Of a stretch of 64,000 bases of DNA, positions 1 through 8,043 are shown in pieces. The translations under genes were made by a program, and so were the position numbers. The DNA comes from Microbacterium sp. M28 (GTDB lineage Bacteria > Actinomycetota > Actinomycetes > Actinomycetales > Microbacteriaceae), in contig NZ_CP107546.1 of NCBI RefSeq assembly GCF_025836995.1, forward strand, positions 248,001 to 312,000. The letters run 5' to 3'. Under the pieces are notes generated by a model. The model searched no databases. It worked only from the letters and a program-made list of their open reading frames with translations, and was not told where the DNA came from. Position 1 is the first letter of the stretch. Every line of letters begins with the position of its first letter.

Positions 1-506
1 CGCGGCAGACACTGCCCGTCGTCGAGCGGGCGCCCTTCGGTCCTCCGGAGAAGGCGTACGGACACGTGGTGAGCACCGCCGCAGCGGCAGCCACCCGTGT
101 GGCGGGAGCAGGCAGCGTCACGCAGCTGGCGTGGGCGGTGGGCGCGAACTACGGCCTCTTCGGATTGACTCGCATCCGAGAAGTTGCGGTGTCGCGAGTG
201 CGAGAGCTTCTGGGGAAGGCGCCGATCGAGGTGGATGCCCCGGATCAGATCGAGGTCGTCTTGGGGCGGTCATCCGCAGGGCTTGTGATCCACCTCATCA
301 ATCACACCGGGTGGCGCAGGAACGGTTGCGGACCTGCGGTTCCGATCCGTGGGGTGCGGCTGCGAGTGCCTGGAGCGGGGGCGAGAGCCGTCGCTGAGTC
401 CATCGTCATCCCCGGCGCGTTGACGAGCGCGAATGAGGGCGCCGACCTCGTACTGTCCATCGCCGAGGTGCGCGACTTCGAGGCGATCGTCGTGAGCGGG
501 ATCTAG
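1..506 (+). CDS. C-terminal part of a GHL6/GH42-like glycoside hydrolase (5' end outside window)
   Basis: The reading frame is open from the first base and ends at the TAG at 504-506, so only about 167 C-terminal residues are present. Its last stretch (VIHLINHTGWRRNG, then a beta-rich end closing on FEAIVVSGI) follows the same plan as the end of the complete enzyme at 10010-12229 (MTVHLVNMTNPRYL, then VLDFEVIAIDLEEL). I therefore read it as a paralogue of that enzyme, covering the end of the trimerisation domain and the C-terminal beta domain. No catalytic residues fall inside the window. Its stop codon shares a CTAG palindrome with the stop of the convergent gntR gene. Family placement rests on the paralogue comparison only. 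Confidence 0.6.
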   Translation, partial: RQTLPVVERAPFGPPEKAYGHVVSTAAAAATRVAGAGSVTQLAWAVGANYGLFGLTRIREVAVSRVRELLGKAPIEVDAPDQIEVVLGRSSAGLVIHLINHTGWRRNGCGPAVPIRGVRLRVPGAGARAVAESIVIPGALTSANEGADLVLSIAEVRDFEAIVVSGI

Positions 507-1156
507 TCCGTCCGGCCGCGGCGGAAGTCTTCCTGTGCTCTCGACAGATGCTGAGACAGTGCCTGTGCTGCGGCTTCGCCGTCACCGTCCCGGATCGCCG
601 CGAGGATCTTCTCGTGTTCGCCGTGACTGCGGTGGGCTCCGTTCGGGTTGCGTCGCTGCACTTGCACCATGGCGATGTGGGCGCGACCCATGAGCATGCC
701 GTGCAGGTCTGCGAGGTTCCGCAGACCCGCCGCTGCGACGAGCGCGGTGTGGAAAGCGACGTCAGCGGTTGCGACCGCATCGCGGTCGCCTCTCTCCGCG
801 GCGCTGATCAGCTCCGCTTCCGCCTTCTCCGCGGCGCTCGGCAGAGTGCCTGAGGCGGCCGAAAGACGCACGGCAGCACCCTCGATGATCTGTCTTGTTT
901 CGTACAGGTCGATGACATCCCTCTCGGTGAGCAGAGGGATCTGTGCGGAGCGATGCGGGAGACGTTCGAGGAACCCAGCCGAGACGAGCCGTTCCACGGC
1001 GGCCTTCGCGGTGGAACGGGCCACACCGAAGTCCTCGGAGACGCGAACCTCGGTGAGCGACGATCCGGGTTCGTACTCGGAGTTGATGATGGCGAGACGC
1101 AATGACTCCGCGACGGCGTCCACGAGGGAGACGGTGCGGACCGACAGAGCTGGCAT
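503..1156 (-). CDS. GntR-family transcriptional regulator, FCD (FadR) subgroup
   Basis: 217 aa. The N-terminal winged helix includes SLTEVRVSEDFGVARSTAKA, and the all-alpha FCD ligand domain follows (about residues 80-210, with VAFHTALVAAAG and HRSHGEHEKILAAI). FCD domains usually bind a carboxylic or sugar acid through a metal held by Asp/His residues. I chose the ATG at 1156 because GGAGG lies just upstream; an in-frame ATG at 1186 has no ribosome binding site. It is divergent from the aldo/keto reductase. A perfect FadR-type site in the shared promoter (1198-1208) suggests it controls that gene, and perhaps itself, in response to an intermediate of this locus. Confidence 0.85.
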   Translation of the reverse strand: MPALSVRTVSLVDAVAESLRLAIINSEYEPGSSLTEVRVSEDFGVARSTAKAAVERLVSAGFLERLPHRSAQIPLLTERDVIDLYETRQIIEGAAVRLSAASGTLPSAAEKAEAELISAAERGDRDAVATADVAFHTALVAAAGLRNLADLHGMLMGRAHIAMVQVQRRNPNGAHRSHGEHEKILAAIRDGDGEAAAQALSQHLSRAQEDFRRGRTD

Positions 1157-1197
1157 GGAGCCTCCGTGAGGTATTTCGTCAATCATCGCATTGAAGA

Positions 1198-1226
1198 TTG
1201 TCCTACGAGTTTACATGTCGTATGGT
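1198..1226 (+). promoter_or_regulatory. Promoter of the aldo/keto reductase with a FadR-type GntR operator
   Basis: TTGTCC at 1198-1203, a 17-nt spacer and TATGGT at 1221-1226 form a reasonable sigma-70-type promoter. TTGTCCTACGA at 1198-1208 matches the FadR-subfamily consensus TNGTNNNACNA at every fixed position and covers the -35 box, which suits repression by the adjacent GntR protein. That GntR uses this site is inference. Confidence 0.55.
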
Positions 1227-1325
1227 GTTACACAGTGGCCAACTCGACAGGGGGTTCATCCCGCCGATCACACGCCACTCGACGTCAACCGTCGCATTGT
1301 CGCGACACGGAAAGGACTGCACCAA

Positions 1326-2237
1326 ATGCACATCCATACACCCGAAGGGATGAGTGCGGTCCGAGTGGAACGGCGCATCGGCGACGTCAGCATCGGTGCG
1401 ATCGGGCTCGGGACGCAGAACCTCTCGGTGCCCGGGCGCCCGGAAAGGGCGACGGCCATCGCGACGGTGCACGCGGCGCTGGACTCCGGGGTCACCTTCT
1501 TCGATTCGTCGGATGCGTACACGACCGAGCAGGATGGGCAGGGGCATAACGAACTGCTTGTCGCAGAGGCGCTCAAGCGCTACGACGGCGACACGTCGAA
1601 GGTGATCCTCTCGACCAAAGGCGGCCTCATCTACCGAGACGGTGCGATGTGGATCAGGAACGGGGCGCCCGCCTACCTCAAGGAAGCGGCGAAGGCATCG
1701 CTCAAGCGGATCGGCGGAGATGCGCTGGATCTCTATCACTTCCACAAGAAGGATCCGAACCACGACTTCGGGGACTCCATCACAGCGCTGCGGGATCTCC
1801 TCGACGAGGGGATCATCAAGCGCGCAGGCGTCTCGAATGTCGACCTCGACGAGATCCTTCTCGCGCAGGAGATCCTCGACGGGCGCCTGAGCTCGATCGA
1901 GAATCACTTCTCGATCGGTCATCGGGGGCAGCAGGCGGAGATGGAGTATGCCGCTGCGAACGGCATCGCCTATCTGCTCTGGGGGCCGCTCGGAGGTCTG
2001 GGCGGGGCGGCGAGCATCGCGGAGCGACACCCTGCCCTTGGCCGGATCTCGATCGAGCGGGGCGTGAGTCCCCAGCGCGTCGCGCTCGCCTGGGAGCTGC
2101 GGCAGTCATCGACCGTGGTGCCGATCCCCGGCGCCGTCTCGCCTGAGCAAGCCGCTGATTCCGCCGCCGCGTCATCGCTCGTACTGAGCGATGACGAGGT
2201 CGCCCGGCTCGACTCCGACACCGGACAGGACGCGTGA
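1326..2237 (+). CDS. Aldo/keto reductase
   Basis: 303 aa, the usual AKR length. The (beta/alpha)8 barrel shows the active-site Asp and Tyr in FFDSSDAYTTEQ, the Lys in ILSTKGGLIY and the His in LDLYHFHKKD; the C-terminal NADP-binding part has VVPIPGAVSPEQAADS. It should oxidise or reduce a sugar or small carbonyl compound in the cytosol. ATG 1326 is preceded by AAAGGA at 9 nt, better than the ATG at 1350 whose purine run abuts the start. It is divergent from gntR and 215 bp upstream of the importer operon. A sugar dehydrogenase role is suggested by the locus, and the substrate is unknown. Confidence 0.85.
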   Translation: MHIHTPEGMSAVRVERRIGDVSIGAIGLGTQNLSVPGRPERATAIATVHAALDSGVTFFDSSDAYTTEQDGQGHNELLVAEALKRYDGDTSKVILSTKGGLIYRDGAMWIRNGAPAYLKEAAKASLKRIGGDALDLYHFHKKDPNHDFGDSITALRDLLDEGIIKRAGVSNVDLDEILLAQEILDGRLSSIENHFSIGHRGQQAEMEYAAANGIAYLLWGPLGGLGGAASIAERHPALGRISIERGVSPQRVALAWELRQSSTVVPIPGAVSPEQAADSAAASSLVLSDDEVARLDSDTGQDA

Positions 2238-2300
2238 GCGCGATGTGCCATTCGTGCTCGGCCGCCTGAGAACTGGACTGTCGGCATGCGTGTCACAGCG

Positions 2301-2329
2301 TTGACTTGCGTGAGGTGTATCGAAATACT
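2301..2329 (+). promoter_or_regulatory. Promoter of the sugar-importer operon with operator-like palindrome
   Basis: TTGACT (2301-2306), 17 nt and AATACT (2324-2329) form a strong promoter upstream of the solute-binding protein. The partly palindromic GTATCGAAATAC (2317-2328) overlies the -10 box. Its TATCGA core resembles the TATCGATA palindrome upstream of the LacI gene at 9134-9141, so the LacI protein of this locus is the likely repressor (inference). Confidence 0.5.
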
Positions 2330-2451
2330 TGGGACCTCGACAAGCGGTCCTCGCCCATCGGGCAACCATCCATAGGTCGGCCATCAACCAGAGTCCGCTC
2401 GAGCCATCGAGCACGACTCGTCCCCCAGAACAGATCACACGAAGGAGTGTC

Positions 2452-4098
2452 ATGAATGCGTTCGAAGGTGTACCCAACCTGAAGACGAGTCGCCGCGGTT
2501 TCCTCGGTCTCCTCGGATTCGCCGTCATCACCCCGGTCCTCGCGAGTTGCACCACTGCCGCCGGCTCCGGCAACACGGCCGCCAGTGGCCCCGTGGGCAT
2601 CCCCGACGGCGTCCTACCGAACTACGTGCCGGTCGAGTACGTCGCTCCCGACATCCCGGGCGTGGACGGGTCGACGCCCGGATTCCTCGAGTGGCCGAAA
2701 CTCGTGAAGTCGGTGGACAAGGTCCCGGGTGTCGGCGGGTCGTACACGGCGATGACTCCGACCTACGGCAATGTCGTTCCCGGTCTCTCGGACAGCAAAT
2801 ACCTGCAGCAGGTCAACGAGGAGATCGGCGCCAAGTTCGACTTCAGATTCACGGACAACAACGCGTATCCGGACAAGCTCCAGGCGATCTTCGCGTCGGC
2901 CAAGGACGTGCCGGACTTCGTCACCATCGCCGAGCACAACATCCCGGCCCGCTTCGACCAGGCGCTGCCCGGCCTGTTCCAGGACATGGGGGAGTACCTG
3001 AGCGGCGACAAGGTCGAGAAGTATCCCAATCTCGCGAACATCCCCACGAACGCTTGGCGATCGTGCGTGTTCGAGGGCAAGCTCTACGGACTTCCGTATC
3101 CATCTGACCGCATGTCGGGTGCATCGTTCTACCGGAAAGATCTGTTCGACGAGATGGGCATCACCGAGATGCCGAAGAACGCGCAGGATTTCTTCGACCT
3201 CACAGTGGAGATCACGGACGAGAAGGCCGGACGCTGGGCGGGCAACGATCTGTCCGAGACGGCCAAACTGATCTATGCCGTGCCGCCCAAGTGGAAGCTC
3301 GAGTCGGGCGAGCTCGTGCACAAGTATGAGAGCGACGAATACCGGGGGTACCTCGAGTTCGCGGCGAAGCTCTTCGCAGCAGGAGTGATCCACCCCGATG
3401 CTGTCGCCGGCAACAGCGGTGAGAACAAGGCGCGCTTCGAGTCCGGCAAGGTGCTGTTGACCTACGACGGTTATTCCGGGTGGATCGGCTCGCATGTGCG
3501 CACGGTGCCGACGACGCCGACGTACAACCAGCAGCCCCTGCCGTGGTTCGTCCACGACGGCTCGACCCCACGCTTCTTCGTCAGCAATCCGGCAAAGATC
3601 ATGACCTTCGTGAAGAAGCAGGAGGATCCGACCCGCATGGACGAGATCCTGGACCTGCTCAACTACATCGCGGCGCCCTTCGGCACCACCGAGCAGGCGC
3701 TGCTGCAGAACGGTTTCGAAGGCGTCCACTGGGAGGCCGATCCCACGACGGGAGCACCGGTCAAGACGGAACTCGGTCTCAAGGAGGTCGCCTCGACGTA
3801 CCAGTGGCTCGTCCGTCCGCCGGTGACGCAGAGCGCGCCGCAGTATCCGGACCTCGTCACCGACTACTGCAACTTCATGGCCGACTCGATGCAGTACGGG
3901 GTCGAGCCCGAGTTCTATGGCATGCAGATCCTCGAACCGGTGCGACTCGCGAGCCTGTCGCAGCCCTTCAATGACCTGGAGAGCGACATCGTCCGCGGGC
4001 GCAAGTCCCTCGACGATCTCGACGCGGCCGTAGCGACGTGGAAGAGCAGCGGCGGCGACGAGCTGCGGGAGTTCTACGCAGGATATCTGGACGTCTGA
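2452..4098 (+). CDS. ABC transporter solute-binding lipoprotein (CUT1/LplA-like)
   Basis: 548 aa. The N-terminus has SRRGFLGLLGF followed by a hydrophobic stretch and lipobox VLASC, which looks like a twin-arginine lipoprotein signal: the protein would be folded before export and anchored outside the membrane. The mature part is a type 1 extracellular solute-binding domain of the large class (about 500 residues) that accompanies YtcP/LplB permeases and carries oligosaccharides. The ATG at 2452 follows GAAGGAG at 4 nt. It heads the operon with the two permeases 2 bp downstream. No ATPase gene is present; such CUT1 systems often share a MsmK-type ATPase encoded elsewhere. The ligand is unknown. 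Confidence 0.9.
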   Translation: MNAFEGVPNLKTSRRGFLGLLGFAVITPVLASCTTAAGSGNTAASGPVGIPDGVLPNYVPVEYVAPDIPGVDGSTPGFLEWPKLVKSVDKVPGVGGSYTAMTPTYGNVVPGLSDSKYLQQVNEEIGAKFDFRFTDNNAYPDKLQAIFASAKDVPDFVTIAEHNIPARFDQALPGLFQDMGEYLSGDKVEKYPNLANIPTNAWRSCVFEGKLYGLPYPSDRMSGASFYRKDLFDEMGITEMPKNAQDFFDLTVEITDEKAGRWAGNDLSETAKLIYAVPPKWKLESGELVHKYESDEYRGYLEFAAKLFAAGVIHPDAVAGNSGENKARFESGKVLLTYDGYSGWIGSHVRTVPTTPTYNQQPLPWFVHDGSTPRFFVSNPAKIMTFVKKQEDPTRMDEILDLLNYIAAPFGTTEQALLQNGFEGVHWEADPTTGAPVKTELGLKEVASTYQWLVRPPVTQSAPQYPDLVTDYCNFMADSMQYGVEPEFYGMQILEPVRLASLSQPFNDLESDIVRGRKSLDDLDAAVATWKSSGGDELREFYAGYLDV

Positions 4099-4100
4099 TC

Positions 4101-5102
4101 GTGAGCGTCGCCACTCGCCTCGGACCGGGCATCAGTGCCCCGGTTGAGGAAGATCGCGCTAGGGAACAGCCGGCCCCGACAGCCGAGCCGCGCCGCAAAG
4201 GGGTCTGGCTCCGGTTCAAGCAGGACCGATCATTGCTGCTGATGACGTTGCCCGTCGTTGTGCTGCTGATCATCTTCGCCTACATCCCGATGCTGGGCAA
4301 CGTCGTGGCGTTCCAGGAGTATTCGCCCTACGTGGGCATCGGTGGGAGCCCCTTCATCGGCTTCGACAACTTCGCCCGATTGCTGCAGGACCCGGCGTTC
4401 TGGCACGCGCTCGGAAACACACTCGCCATCACTGCGTTCCAGCTGGTGTTCTTCTTCCCGCTGCCGATTCTGCTCGCGATCCTGCTGAACAGCCTCATGC
4501 AGCCGTGGCTGCGCACGATGATCCAAGGAATCGTCTTTCTCCCGCACTTCTTCAGCTGGGTGATCATCGTCACGGTGTTCCAGCAGATCCTGGGCGGGGC
4601 CGGGTTGATCAGTCAGCACCTGCGCGCGGTCGGCGCGGAGCCTCTGAACATCATGACGAACCCTGACACGTTCATCCTGTTGCTCACGTCGCAGACGATC
4701 TGGCGCGACGCGGGATGGGGCATCGTGGTCTTCCTCGCTGCGCTTTCATCGATCGATCCGTCGCAGTACGAGGCGGCCGCCGTCGACGGGGCTTCGGGCT
4801 GGCGCAGAATGTGGCACATCACCTTGCCGGCACTGCGCCCTGTGATCATCCTGCTGCTCATCCTGCGCCTCGGCGATGCGCTGTCGGTCGGCTTCGAACA
4901 GCTCATCCTGCAACGCGACGCGGTCGGGGCGGAGGCCTCCGAAGTGCTCGACACCTTCGTGTACTACTCCGGTGTCGTGTCCGGAGACTTCAGCTACGGC
5001 GCCGCTGCGGGTCTGCTGAAGGGCATCATCAGTCTGATCCTCGTGTTGCTGGCGAACAAGGTGGCGCACATGTTCGGCGAGGCGGGGGTGTACAAGAAAT
5101 GA
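4101..5102 (+). CDS. Sugar ABC transporter permease, LplB-like
   Basis: 333 aa integral membrane protein with about six hydrophobic segments, starting with a helix around LLLMTLPVVVLLIIFAYIP. The cytoplasmic EAA loop reads EAAAVDGASGWRRMWHITLP, the contact site for the ATPase. The GTG at 4101 lies two bases after the solute-binding protein stop, and its first 40 residues are a polar cytoplasmic tail. The next permease starts at 5099 within an ATGA overlap, so the two are translationally coupled. It forms half of the translocation pore of the importer. Confidence 0.9.
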   Translation: MSVATRLGPGISAPVEEDRAREQPAPTAEPRRKGVWLRFKQDRSLLLMTLPVVVLLIIFAYIPMLGNVVAFQEYSPYVGIGGSPFIGFDNFARLLQDPAFWHALGNTLAITAFQLVFFFPLPILLAILLNSLMQPWLRTMIQGIVFLPHFFSWVIIVTVFQQILGGAGLISQHLRAVGAEPLNIMTNPDTFILLLTSQTIWRDAGWGIVVFLAALSSIDPSQYEAAAVDGASGWRRMWHITLPALRPVIILLLILRLGDALSVGFEQLILQRDAVGAEASEVLDTFVYYSGVVSGDFSYGAAAGLLKGIISLILVLLANKVAHMFGEAGVYKK

Positions 5103-6079
5103 CCGCTCATCCTTCCACCGAAGCGCTGATCACTCGCAAACCATCGGGCGGACTGCTGTCGAGGATCTGGCACTACCAGCCGGTGAAACGCCCTGCCTGG
5201 CAGGAGAAGCCTTCGCTGATCGTGACGATCAGCAAGGTCGTGACCCTGGTGGTCGTGTGCTTCGCCGTGCTGTTCCCCCTCTGGGCTGTCGTCCTCACGA
5301 GCTTCTCCACGCAGTCCGCGATCACCGAGGCCGGTGGGCTCGTGATCGTCCCGAACGGTCTCACCACGGTCGCGTACACGCAGATCCTCTCCGGAGGGGT
5401 CGTCACCAAGGCAGTCGGTGTCACCGTCTTCGTGACCGGAGTCGGGACAGCGCTCAGTGTGGTGGTCTCGGTTCTCGCCGCCTGGGGCCTCTCGCGGCCC
5501 GGCTCGCTGCTGCATCGGCCGATTCTCTTCCTGATCATCATCACCATGTTCTTCGGCGCCGGCATCATCCCGATGTACCTGCTCGTCTCCGGGCTCGGTC
5601 TCATCAACTCGGTCTGGGCGCTGATCCTGCCCACTGCGGTGTCGGCGTTCAACATCCTGATCGTGCGCAATTTCTTCCAGAGCATCGATCAGGGCATCAT
5701 CGACTCCGCGCGGATCGACGGTGCGGGGGAATGGCGAATCCTGGCGACGATCGTCGCTCCGATGTCCAAGCCCGTCATCTCCGTCGTCGCGCTCTTCTAC
5801 GGAGTGGGCTATTTCAATGCCTTCTTCAACGCGATCCTCTATATCAACGACAACGACAAGTGGCCGCTGCAGCTGGTGCTGCGGGCATACGTGCTCCAAG
5901 GGCAGAGCTTCGTCAACAGCGGCACGCTCGACACGGTCGCGCTGGACCAGGCGCAACCGGCCTCGTTGGCGATCCAGATGGCAGTCGTCGTGCTCGCCGT
6001 GATCCCGATCCTCGTCGTGTACCCCTTCGTGCAGCGGCACTTCAAGAGCGGCATCCTCATCGGTGCCGTCAAGGGGTGA
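5099..6079 (+). CDS. Carbohydrate ABC transporter permease, YtcP-like
   Basis: 326 aa with six predicted membrane helices (first around IVTISKVVTLVVVCFAVLFP). The EAA-type loop reads DSARIDGAGEWRILATIVAP, where Asp-Ser replaces the first Glu-Ala as is common in YtcP-like proteins. ATG at 5099 overlaps the previous stop (ATGA). It pairs with the LplB-like permease to make the importer core. Proteins of this pair usually carry complex oligosaccharides or uronide oligomers, but the substrate here cannot be read from sequence. Confidence 0.9.
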   Translation: MTAHPSTEALITRKPSGGLLSRIWHYQPVKRPAWQEKPSLIVTISKVVTLVVVCFAVLFPLWAVVLTSFSTQSAITEAGGLVIVPNGLTTVAYTQILSGGVVTKAVGVTVFVTGVGTALSVVVSVLAAWGLSRPGSLLHRPILFLIIITMFFGAGIIPMYLLVSGLGLINSVWALILPTAVSAFNILIVRNFFQSIDQGIIDSARIDGAGEWRILATIVAPMSKPVISVVALFYGVGYFNAFFNAILYINDNDKWPLQLVLRAYVLQGQSFVNSGTLDTVALDQAQPASLAIQMAVVVLAVIPILVVYPFVQRHFKSGILIGAVKG

Positions 6080-6147
6080 CGACCCGGTATCCGCACTCCG
6101 CATCGACCATACGAAACACCGATACACGCTTGGGAGCAAGCATCCAC

Positions 6148-6903
6148 ATGACTGAACGAAACACACCTATTCGCGTCACGGTCTGGGGCGAGAACCGGCA
6201 CGAGAAGACGGACGCGATCGTGCAGGAGCTGTACCCGGACGGGATGCATGCCACGATCGCCGACGGCATCCGGGAACATCTCGGATTCGAGGCTGTCGTG
6301 CGCACCGTCACGCTTGACGACGACGAGCACGGACTCACCGACGACGTGCTGGCGGAGACCGACGTGCTCACCTGGTGGGGGCATCGCGCCCATCAGGAGG
6401 TCAGCGACGAGGTCGTCGACAGGGTGCAGAAGCATGTCCTCTCAGGAATGGGGTTGCTGGTGCTGCATTCGGGACACTTCTCCAAGATCTTCAAACGGCT
6501 CATGGGGACGACCTGCTCCTTGCGTTGGCGCAATGAAGACGACCGTGAGCTCGTGTGGACCGTCGACCCGGCGCATCCGATCGTCAAGGGGGTGCCGAAC
6601 CCGATCGACATCCCACAGCAGGAGATGTACGGCGAGTTCTTCGACGTTCCGACGCCGGACGAGACAGTGTTCATCTCCAGTTTCAGTGGTGGGGAGATCT
6701 TCCGCTCCGGGCTCACCTACAAACGCGGGCGCGGGCGCATCTTCTACTTCAGCCCTGGTGATCAGGCCTATCCCGTGTATCACCACCCCGATGTGCGCCG
6801 CGTCCTCGCCAACGCGTGCGTCTGGGCGGCCAACCCGGGCGAGCGGATCCTTCCGGCGCTGGCTCGCACCATGCCGGTGCTGAGCGCGGTGGGCGCCGGA
6901 TGA
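6148..6903 (+). CDS. ThuA-like (trehalose utilisation) domain protein
   Basis: 251 aa, essentially one class I glutamine-amidotransferase-like ThuA domain, with TVWGENRHEKTDAIV at the N-terminus, TWWGHRAHQEVSDEVV, LLVLHSGHFSKIFKRLMG and RGRIFYFSPGDQAYPVYHH. ThuA proteins accompany Gfo/Idh/MocA dehydrogenases (ThuB) in routes that oxidise a glycoside at C3, and the next gene here is such a dehydrogenase, overlapping by ATGA. Its biochemical activity is not settled in the family. A role in handling a keto-sugar product is inference from context. Confidence 0.85.
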   Translation: MTERNTPIRVTVWGENRHEKTDAIVQELYPDGMHATIADGIREHLGFEAVVRTVTLDDDEHGLTDDVLAETDVLTWWGHRAHQEVSDEVVDRVQKHVLSGMGLLVLHSGHFSKIFKRLMGTTCSLRWRNEDDRELVWTVDPAHPIVKGVPNPIDIPQQEMYGEFFDVPTPDETVFISSFSGGEIFRSGLTYKRGRGRIFYFSPGDQAYPVYHHPDVRRVLANACVWAANPGERILPALARTMPVLSAVGAG

Positions 6904-8042
6904 GCGCCCGCACGCTGCGCGTCGTCGTCGTCGGCGCCGGCAACATGGGACGCCGATGGATTTCGATCGCTGAGGAGTCCGCGGCATTCGAACTCGTCGG
7001 CGTCGTCGACATCTTCACTGGAGGAGCGCGTGCGGCTGTCGAGGCAATCGGACGCCCGGACCTGCCCGTCGCCGCGACGCTCGCGGAGATGCTCGAGCGG
7101 GTCGAGACGGATGCGGTGGCGAACGTGACGATTCCTGCCGCTCACTTCGGTGTGACAGTCACGGCTCTCGCACGCGGTCTCCACGTCGTCAGCGAGAAGC
7201 CGGCTGCGGCCACTCTCGCCGAAAGCGTGGCGCTCACGGCTGCCTCCGAGGCGCACGACCGTCTGTTCGTGGTGAGCCAGTCGCGCCGACACAACTCACA
7301 GCTGCACGAGCTCAAGAGCCAGGCATCAGGACTCGGGCGTCTCGGAATCGCGACGACCGAGTTCTTCAGGGCGCCGCACTTCGGCGGTTTCCGAGACGAG
7401 ATGGCTCACCCGCTGCTCCTCGACATGGCGATCCATCCCTTCGATTCCGCGCGTTTCCTGCTCGACGCCGATCCTGTCGCGGTGTACTGCGAGGAGTACA
7501 ACCCGAGCTGGAGCTGGTACGCGGGCGACGCGGCGGCGACCGCGATCTTCGAGATGACCGGGGGCGCCCGTTACATCTACACGGGCAGCTGGGCGAGCCC
7601 GGGGGCCGAGACCTCCTGGAACGGATCCTGGCGCGTGAGCGGCGAGAACGGCAGCGCGATGTGGAACGGTGACGAACCCCCTCGCAGCGAGCCGGAAACG
7701 CAGGCGGCGAGCGAAGGACTCCGATACGGCGGAGTCGCGGAGTCGCTCCATTCCTTCGCCGCTGCCGTGCACGTCGGTGGAACCTGTTCGGGCGAAGTGC
7801 ATGAGAACATCCTGAGCCTCGCGATGGTCGAGGCCGCGGTGATCTCCGCCCGGCGAGGCCAGCGTATTCGGATCGACGATGTCCTCGAGGAGGCGCGTGC
7901 GGAGGCGATCCGCGCTGCCGCCGAACGCGGCGACGAGCAGATCCGCGCGGTGCTGGACGGGTGGGGCGACGCGGGTGAGCACCTGCGCGCCTGGCGCGCC
8001 ACCAGTCCTGCCGGGGCCGACCTCGACGTGGCGAGGGTCTGA
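6900..8042 (+). CDS. Gfo/Idh/MocA-family NAD(P)-dependent oxidoreductase
   Basis: 380 aa. The Rossmann fold starts at once (RVVVVGAGNMGRRW, residues 6-19), followed by the conserved EKPAA motif whose Lys contacts substrate and cofactor, and a C-terminal alpha/beta domain with HPLLLDMAIHPFDSARFLL carrying the usual Asp and His. The enzyme should oxidise a hydroxyl of a sugar or inositol-like compound. ATG 6900 overlaps the ThuA stop. Only one base separates its stop from that of the convergent lacI gene, and the two stops lie within TGAGTCA. The ThuA-Gfo pair suggests glycoside C3 oxidation (inference). Confidence 0.88.
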   Translation: MSARTLRVVVVGAGNMGRRWISIAEESAAFELVGVVDIFTGGARAAVEAIGRPDLPVAATLAEMLERVETDAVANVTIPAAHFGVTVTALARGLHVVSEKPAAATLAESVALTAASEAHDRLFVVSQSRRHNSQLHELKSQASGLGRLGIATTEFFRAPHFGGFRDEMAHPLLLDMAIHPFDSARFLLDADPVAVYCEEYNPSWSWYAGDAAATAIFEMTGGARYIYTGSWASPGAETSWNGSWRVSGENGSAMWNGDEPPRSEPETQAASEGLRYGGVAESLHSFAAAVHVGGTCSGEVHENILSLAMVEAAVISARRGQRIRIDDVLEEARAEAIRAAAERGDEQIRAVLDGWGDAGEHLRAWRATSPAGADLDVARV

Positions 8043-8043
8043 G

